Shown piece by piece: positions 58,796 through 64,000 of a DNA stretch of 64,000 nucleotides. Each line of letters begins with the position of its first letter. The stretch's first letter is position 1. The stretch lies in contig CM030367.1 in NCBI GenBank assembly GCA_017893485.1, forward strand, positions 83,706,853 to 83,770,852. The letters run 5' to 3'. The stretch is from Hemerocallis citrina (Eukaryota; Streptophyta; Magnoliopsida; Asparagales; Asphodelaceae). The notes beneath the pieces are model-generated. The model searched no databases. It saw nothing but the letters and a program-made list of their open reading frames with translations, and had not been told where the DNA came from. The position numbers and the translations under genes were made by a program.

Positions 58796-60630
58796 TGTTT
58801 TGAAGAATTTGTGAAAAATTTACACTTTTGTGATCTTGATGTGATTTTGATATGTTCTATAAACTTCTATATGCTATACAAGTTATATTCAATCATCTCA
58901 GGAATTTGGTTTTACAAATTTTTGGTTTTACAAAGTGGAATCATGTATCAGTCGAAATGTGCACAAACCTTAAACTGGCTATATAGCAGCTAGCGGTCGA
59001 CTGCAAGGCCGATTGTCCATTTTTTTAACTAAAATAAAGGTCAACTGTCATGACGGTCGACTGCAAGGTCGACCGACATCATTGTTTTGGGCTGTTTTGT
59101 GAGTTTTTCGTCGTTTTTCTTGAACAATTATTTCTTTGAACTTATGGATCATTATTCTACTATTTTAGATGATGTTTTTACTACAGAATACAATATTTTA
59201 CAGAAAGTTATATTTTGATTATAATAGAATTTTAATCTTTATTCTTATGACCTTATAAAGTGACATACATACGGTTTTTGAAGAAATTGATGTTTTGTGA
59301 TATTTTACGACTTCAAAATATGATCTTCAGTTATTTCATAAATTTAATATTTTATTTCAGTTCTGGAATTTACGAGTACATTAAATGGATTAGGATTTTG
59401 TTGACTTGAGAAGTTTTATTGATATAAACGTTTCGTTGATGACCATAAGAGTTTTTATTGGAAGTTTTGGAGTTGATATTCGTTTTGTGAATCTCTAGGA
59501 GTTAAGTGGGAGTTCTGTGAACCGACAGGATTTTGTGGATTTAGACCAGTGGGGTGTTGGGATTGTTTTTGTGGAATTAAGTCCAGCAGGATACACTAAC
59601 TCTAGAGAAGGGGGATTTGTATTTTTTAATAATAACCAACTTAAGGACCGACACTATGGGATGTGATAGAACTTGGGAAACGTGAGAATATGCTCTAGGG
59701 GTTTGGTCCAACGGATGCATTCCAGGACTTCTGTGTTGTTCTGTCGTGAAAGGACATTTGTATTTTCACGTGTCGAGGGTCTACAAGCCTATTCACGGAG
59801 CATGTAGGGAGCATTCGAGTGTCGAGGGTTGGCGGGCCTATTCTCAGGATGTACCTTGTGTATCTGCATGTCGAGGGTCTCGCAAACCTATTCATGGGAT
59901 ACACGGTAGGGAGGTGATTCTCCGGTTTTTGAGCTATTCTTACATGATGCTTTCTCGTCGAGGGTTGTGATGCCTATTCGCGAAGTATTCTAGATTTTAT
60001 TTTTATCACGTAGTAAGATTAGTTGCATACGAGGGATCTAACCCTATAAAGTGGAGAACGCTAAAGGCTTGCACCGGACCTATGTAGTATGGAATGCATA
60101 GAATCCGACAAGTATGCATTAGAGAGTCATCATATTTTCTTGACTTGGTTTTATGCATATTTGTTTTTTGTTTTCTACACTTGACACTTCTAGTTTCACT
60201 TGATATTTCATGCTTTATTTATTGTTATTTCATTACTACTGTTGATATTTGTTGCTCATGACTTTATTCTCTATGTTTTATTCATGTTGTATTTCTTTTT
60301 GATGTCACTCACACTGTTATGGCTGACCCCTATAGTTTTGGTGGTTAGGGTTATCTCTAGCCTCATGTTTTACAGGTAAGTACCTATAGCTTGGGATTTG
60401 GATGCATGTGGTAGATTGATTATGTGGCTTATATAAATTGTAAAAGATTTTGTTGTAAAAGAAAGAATTGTAATTCAAGGTGTTTAATTTTTTGCTGTGT
60501 TTTGTAAAGAGATGTTGTAATAAATGTTGAAAAAATTATTTGTGTTTTGGCTATGTTTACTATTACATTGAGCTTGATGCTTTGTGCCACGTATTTCTGA
60601 GATATTATATTGGAAATTCGGGGAGCTACA
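57652..60630 (+). other. Main part of the split long solo LTR, no gene
   Basis: It contains TATTTAAAAA (57721-57730), a CT-rich leader-like stretch and a possible splice donor AATCAG|GTTAGTG near 57870. CA/TA (58524-58579) and TA (58733-58789) microsatellites follow, then two GTCGAC-rich units (58994-59085). Four copies of TGTCGAGGGTT-like sequence each lead to CCTATTC (59771, 59820, 59869 and about 59955), and the conserved block follows. Open frames are short. Confidence 0.6.
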
Positions 60631-60635
60631 CAATT

Positions 60636-61833
60636 GGTGTGCATTTTATAGAGACCATGGACACACTGACAACTGCTGAGCCCTCAAAGAAGAACTTGAA
60701 GGCCTAATTCACCGGGGCTATCTCTCTCAGTTTGTTCAATAAAACAACAACGTTGAAACCTCTCTGACATGGGGGGGTAATAAGCGTCGAGAGAGGCCCT
60801 TCGAATCGCAAGACTTGGAACACATGGTCATTCTCGACTCCATTTATAGAAGCCCGATGGGGGGAGATACCAACTCGTCCTGCAAAGCCTTTCTCAGGGA
60901 AGTCAACTCAGTATATAACATCCCACTTGCCAAGAGTAATGGCGTGCCGGTATCTTTCTTTGACAATGACTTAGAAGGTGTCTGAATGCATCATTGCGAC
61001 GTATTGGTCATAAACCTTTGCATGGTGAATCATGAGGTACACCGCATCCTGGTGGAGAACGATGTCTCAGTAAAAATCTTTTTTATGAACACTTTCAACG
61101 GCCTCAACTCTCCCGGGACAGTCTCAAGCCAGCTGGCTACACTCTCCACGGATTCTTTGATGTCCCCGCTCAAATAGAAGGAATCTTCACACTCAATGTG
61201 ACAGTAGAAAAAGCCCCTACTATTTGAATAGAAGCACTGGACTTTATGGTAGTAGACGTCAATGCCGCATACAATGCAATATTTGGTCATCCGGGCCTGG
61301 CAGCCTTTCATGCAGTTGCTTCCGCCTACCACATGAAAATGTTGTTCCCAACAACAGCAGGCGTATGCCAAGTTTTAAGGAGCCAACAGGCCGCACGAGC
61401 ATGCTACACCGCTACAATGGGGAGCTCGGTTCTACCGCTCGACGCCATAGAGCTACTACCGGAAAGCAGTCAGAATAACTCCACGCTCGCAAACAAGCTT
61501 GAAGCCACTGCCAAAGAATGTTCTATCGAGAACTTCCAAACTTGTCAAGTCATCTCTCACCAGGTCCAAATTTGTTCTCATCAGAATAAAGTAATAAACC
61601 TGAATCCCCCGCTCGAAACCACTTTTCTCATTCAACAGAAAGAACTAGTCCTGCCAAAACACATTAGCGAACCTGGAAATCTCCCCTTCTCTCTGCACAA
61701 CATGGTGAGGCTCGCTAAAAAAAAAGCAAGCCCAGACAAGGTCTACCAAGTTGTTCGCTTAATGGCTCATCAACTTGAAGATTCGGGGGACAAGGAGATT
61801 TCAGCAGGGACTTGGACACCTCATGAACTTTAA
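60636..61833 (+). pseudogene. Tat-type gag end and protease region, broken
   Basis: It continues the frame cut at 42177. A zinc-knuckle-like start WCAFYRDHGHTDNC is followed by LKEELEGLIHRGYLSQF, a typical Tat gag end. Protease: DVLVINLCMVNHEVHRILV leads to the active site, but the usual D-T/N-G-S reads ENDVS (Glu codon at 61055-61057), so the catalytic triad is lost. The downstream VVDVNAAYNAIFGHPGL at 61246 is the typical second conserved part. The last open frame runs to 61833 with a tail I cannot assign and no RT or integrase, so most of pol is missing. Stops are frequent. Confidence 0.75.
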
Positions 61834-62165
61834 TAAGGGCGTTTAACGCCGACCTCCTCTATATAGTTTTAATATTTTGTAATAAATGCTTGCCACTAGA
61901 GTAGCCATCTAGTTTTATCCTTCAATAAAGACCGCTTTCTCTACCGGTCACTACATTTAATAAAAGCCAGCCACTAGAGCAGCCGTTTATTTTTATTTCC
62001 CAATACACTTGGCATTAAATTTTGCAGAATTATTGTGCAACTCTACGGATGCATAGAATGAGTTAAATGCCAAGCTTACTCCTAACAACAACACCAAAAA
62101 CAGATTAGAAGCTCCTTACAAGACGAGTTTGGAGTCCATACCCGTAGTTCAGAGTTGTTTCTAGC
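61834..62165. other. Non-coding tail after the Tat remains
   Basis: It contains two similar phrases, CCACTAGAGYAGCC (61890 and 61971), and AATAAA-type signals. It may be non-coding 3' sequence of the Tat element. No LTR like 39671-40135 is seen here. Confidence 0.35.
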
Positions 62166-63420
62166 TGTAACACCCCACAAAATTGAGTTATGACAATTTT
62201 GCTCCACGTGTGTTACGCACGTGTACTTCGTACTGTTACGAGTAATAGTCATCACGTATTTTTCTACATATTTCTGTATTTCAATTATTTATACATTTTC
62301 CATCCTCTCAAAACTCATTTTCATCCTATTTTGAGCCAACATAGACATTTATTCTAATCTTTGTGTTTTACGTATATTGCACGTGCTTTCAATATACGTG
62401 TCGACTACATATATTTTTCCTTACGTAAAGTATCCGTAACATTTTAATATACATATTCTACGTATTTTGTATTTCGACTGTTTCTCGTTCCACTAAATTA
62501 ATTTTTATATTTTTGCACATAAAATTTTTATGCATTTTTGCCTCTAAAATTTTTTAAGAAGTAATGTACATTTTTCTTCTCACATTATTTATTACACTTA
62601 GTATTATTTATTTTATAAAAACCAATGGGCCCAAAATTGATTTTAAAGCCCACAAAAAATTAATTAAATATAAACCTACACATAACTTGTCATGTAGAAT
62701 ACCCAATTTCATTCAATAAAAGTAAATTATTAAATGGGTGAGTGTACACAAAGCACGTACACGTGCACACGTGCAATATACACACTCCAAAAGAGAATAA
62801 GCCGGCTGACTTGAGAAGTGGGGTGAGAGGAGTGGGGTAGTGGATTGTTTAGTGGGCAATTGGTGATATTAACCACCTAATTATCCCTTATAATATCTCT
62901 AATCTAAACCATTCAATACACAACCCAGTTAATCAAAAAAATCAAACAGAGTGTAGGCAGGCTTGCGGGTGTTTTTGCTGTGCTTTCGGTGGATGTTTTT
63001 TTGAGTTGCTTTTGTGGATTTTTGGAGCTTTATGAAGGGAGATTACTACTAGTATACTCTTCTAATAGGTTGGTGTCTCTACTTTCTTTCTATTTTGTAT
63101 TTTAAATGCATGTGTAGGAGATTCATGTTAGAATTTTAGATGTGAATAAATCGTTTTATTTCTAATGCCTTTTGTGTGATGCATATTGTATGGATGTCTA
63201 GAAATCTAGTAGTTGATGAATGTGAGAAATTCATGTTAAATAGAAAATTATAATGTAGAATTTATGTGTAGTTAAATTTCAAGTTTGTGTTAATTCTCAT
63301 ATGTGATACCATGCAAAATTTTAGTTTAAAATGAGTAAATTTGGTAGATGAATTACAAATGAAATTTGAGTTGTGTTTTGAGTAGAATATAATTTTTGGA
63401 GGAATTTCTCCCATCATGTT

Positions 63421-63423
<3 letters not shown>

Positions 63424-63484
<61 letters not shown>
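63424..63484. repeat. TA microsatellite
   Basis: About 30 TA units. Confidence 0.95.
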
Positions 63485-63485
<1 letters not shown>

Positions 63486-63938
63486 TTGGAGTAGTATTGA
63501 TAATTTATAAAAGGCAAAATTTTATATGAAAGTTCCAAAAGAATTGCTACCTACATGGTGGTGTAAATAGTCACTTTATTATAAATAAAATCAGTAAAAA
63601 TTAGTTACTGGAATTCTGAGATGTGTTATACAAACAAATAAATTTGATACAATTAATAGAAATCAATTTGAGTGTTTATATTTTAAAATAGAGGAATGAA
63701 CCAAGAGTGGACTCTTAAAGATTTTAACTCTTATATTATCAGAATCGGAGTTTTGCTTTGCTAGTGCGTGCGCACTGTGCCCACGTGCTGCCATGTGGCA
63801 CGTGGTGGGGGGGGGGTCTCTTTAGTTGCGGGTTCGAGTAGGGTTGGCTCTGTTTATTTGCAAAAAAAATTTAAAGGGTTAGAACAGTGGTAGTTGGGTA
63901 TTTAAAAACCCGAAACCCTATATGACTAAGTATTGAGC

Positions 63939-63990
63939 TGGCTTAGTGGTTGGGCGCTTGCTGCCTGCTGTGTTGGCACTGGTTCGAGCC
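63939..63990 (+). other. tRNA-like module in the last LTR
   Basis: TGGCTTAGTGGT (63939-63950) fits the A box except for its last base, and GGTTCGAGCC (63981-63990) fits the B box. A second B-box-like GGGTTCGAGTAG lies at 63830-63841 without a clear A box. It is at nearly the same distance from the LTR start as the modules in 42609-45894. Confidence 0.5.
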
Positions 63991-64000
63991 CCGGGGGGGT

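Larger units (their letters stand above)
42178..60630 (+). repeat. Solo LTR (about 3.5 kb) in the Tat zinc-knuckle region, split by two later insertions
   Basis: It starts TGCAGCACCC and ends GGGAGCTACA. Flanks CAAGT (42173-42177) and CAATT (60631-60635) are a target duplication with one change, and the Tat gag frame continues across it. Its parts are 42178-42608, 45900-46018 and 57652-60630. A TATA-like TATTTAAAAA at 57721-57730 and the conserved LTR block at about 60061-60120 show plus orientation. A pair of GTCGAC-rich units lies at 58994-59085. No internal region is present. Confidence 0.75.
62166..64000 (+). repeat. Start of another long LTR, cut by window edge
   Basis: It begins TGTAACACCCCAC. 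The transcribed part seems to start near 62900-63000, with a splice-donor-like AATAG|GTTGGTG near 63070, as in the 57652-60630 LTR, which suggests plus orientation. A TA microsatellite lies at 63424-63484 and tRNA-like sequence at 63830-63992. The end of the LTR is outside the window, so its length and any internal region are unknown. Confidence 0.5.

Overview
The window is plant nuclear DNA, most probably from a dicot, in a dense nest of transposable elements. The indicators are Ty1/copia, Ty3/gypsy chromovirus, Tat-type gypsy and hAT elements with plant-type primer sites, AT-rich flanks, and one intron-containing host gene. That gene is a remorin on the minus strand at 5721-6995, with two exons and an intact reading frame. 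Everything else of size is a transposon or its remains.

Layout, left to right. 1-496 is the 3' end of a chromovirus (last pol codons, polypurine tract, LTR). 694-5206 is a degraded Ty1/copia element on the minus strand with both LTRs and a perfect AAACA target duplication. 5423-6995 holds the remorin and its 3' flank. 7765-20261 is a small non-autonomous hAT element (8-bp duplication ATGTTCAA), split by an 11.6-kb Tekay/Del-like chromovirus on the minus strand (8108-19706) with LTRs over 3 kb. 20321-21240 is a tandem duplication with Helitron-like ends. 21580 to about 39670 looks like one solo LTR split by an autonomous-type hAT element (22906-26480, dead transposase) and by a second Tekay-like element on the plus strand (28795-39233, perfect GTACA duplication). 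From about 39671 to 61833 a Tat-type gypsy element on the plus strand has been broken by a 504-bp solo LTR (40263-40766) and by a long solo LTR (42178-60630). That long LTR contains a 3.3-kb solo LTR (42609-45894, perfect CAAAA duplication) and a third minus-strand gypsy element (46019-57646). A further LTR starts at 62166 and runs off the window.

The coding regions of all retroelements carry stops and frameshifts, many looking like C-to-T decay of methylated DNA, so none appears able to move by itself.

The most interesting signals are in the Tekay-like elements. Two diverged copies have a T-rich GT...AG segment exactly between gag and protease. Removing it joins the two frames, and reading through it ends gag within a few codons, which suggests splicing-controlled Gag versus Gag-Pol expression; a third copy has a similar segment. 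One copy also has an open, acidic coiled-coil ORF between the primer site and gag. Several long LTRs carry a variable cassette about 1.3-1.9 kb from their 5' end (72-bp SalI-motif repeats, tRNA-like A/B-box modules, or a 180-bp satellite-like array that differs from 6 to 12 copies between two LTRs of one element). A short block is also conserved 440-690 bp from the 3' end of nine LTRs.
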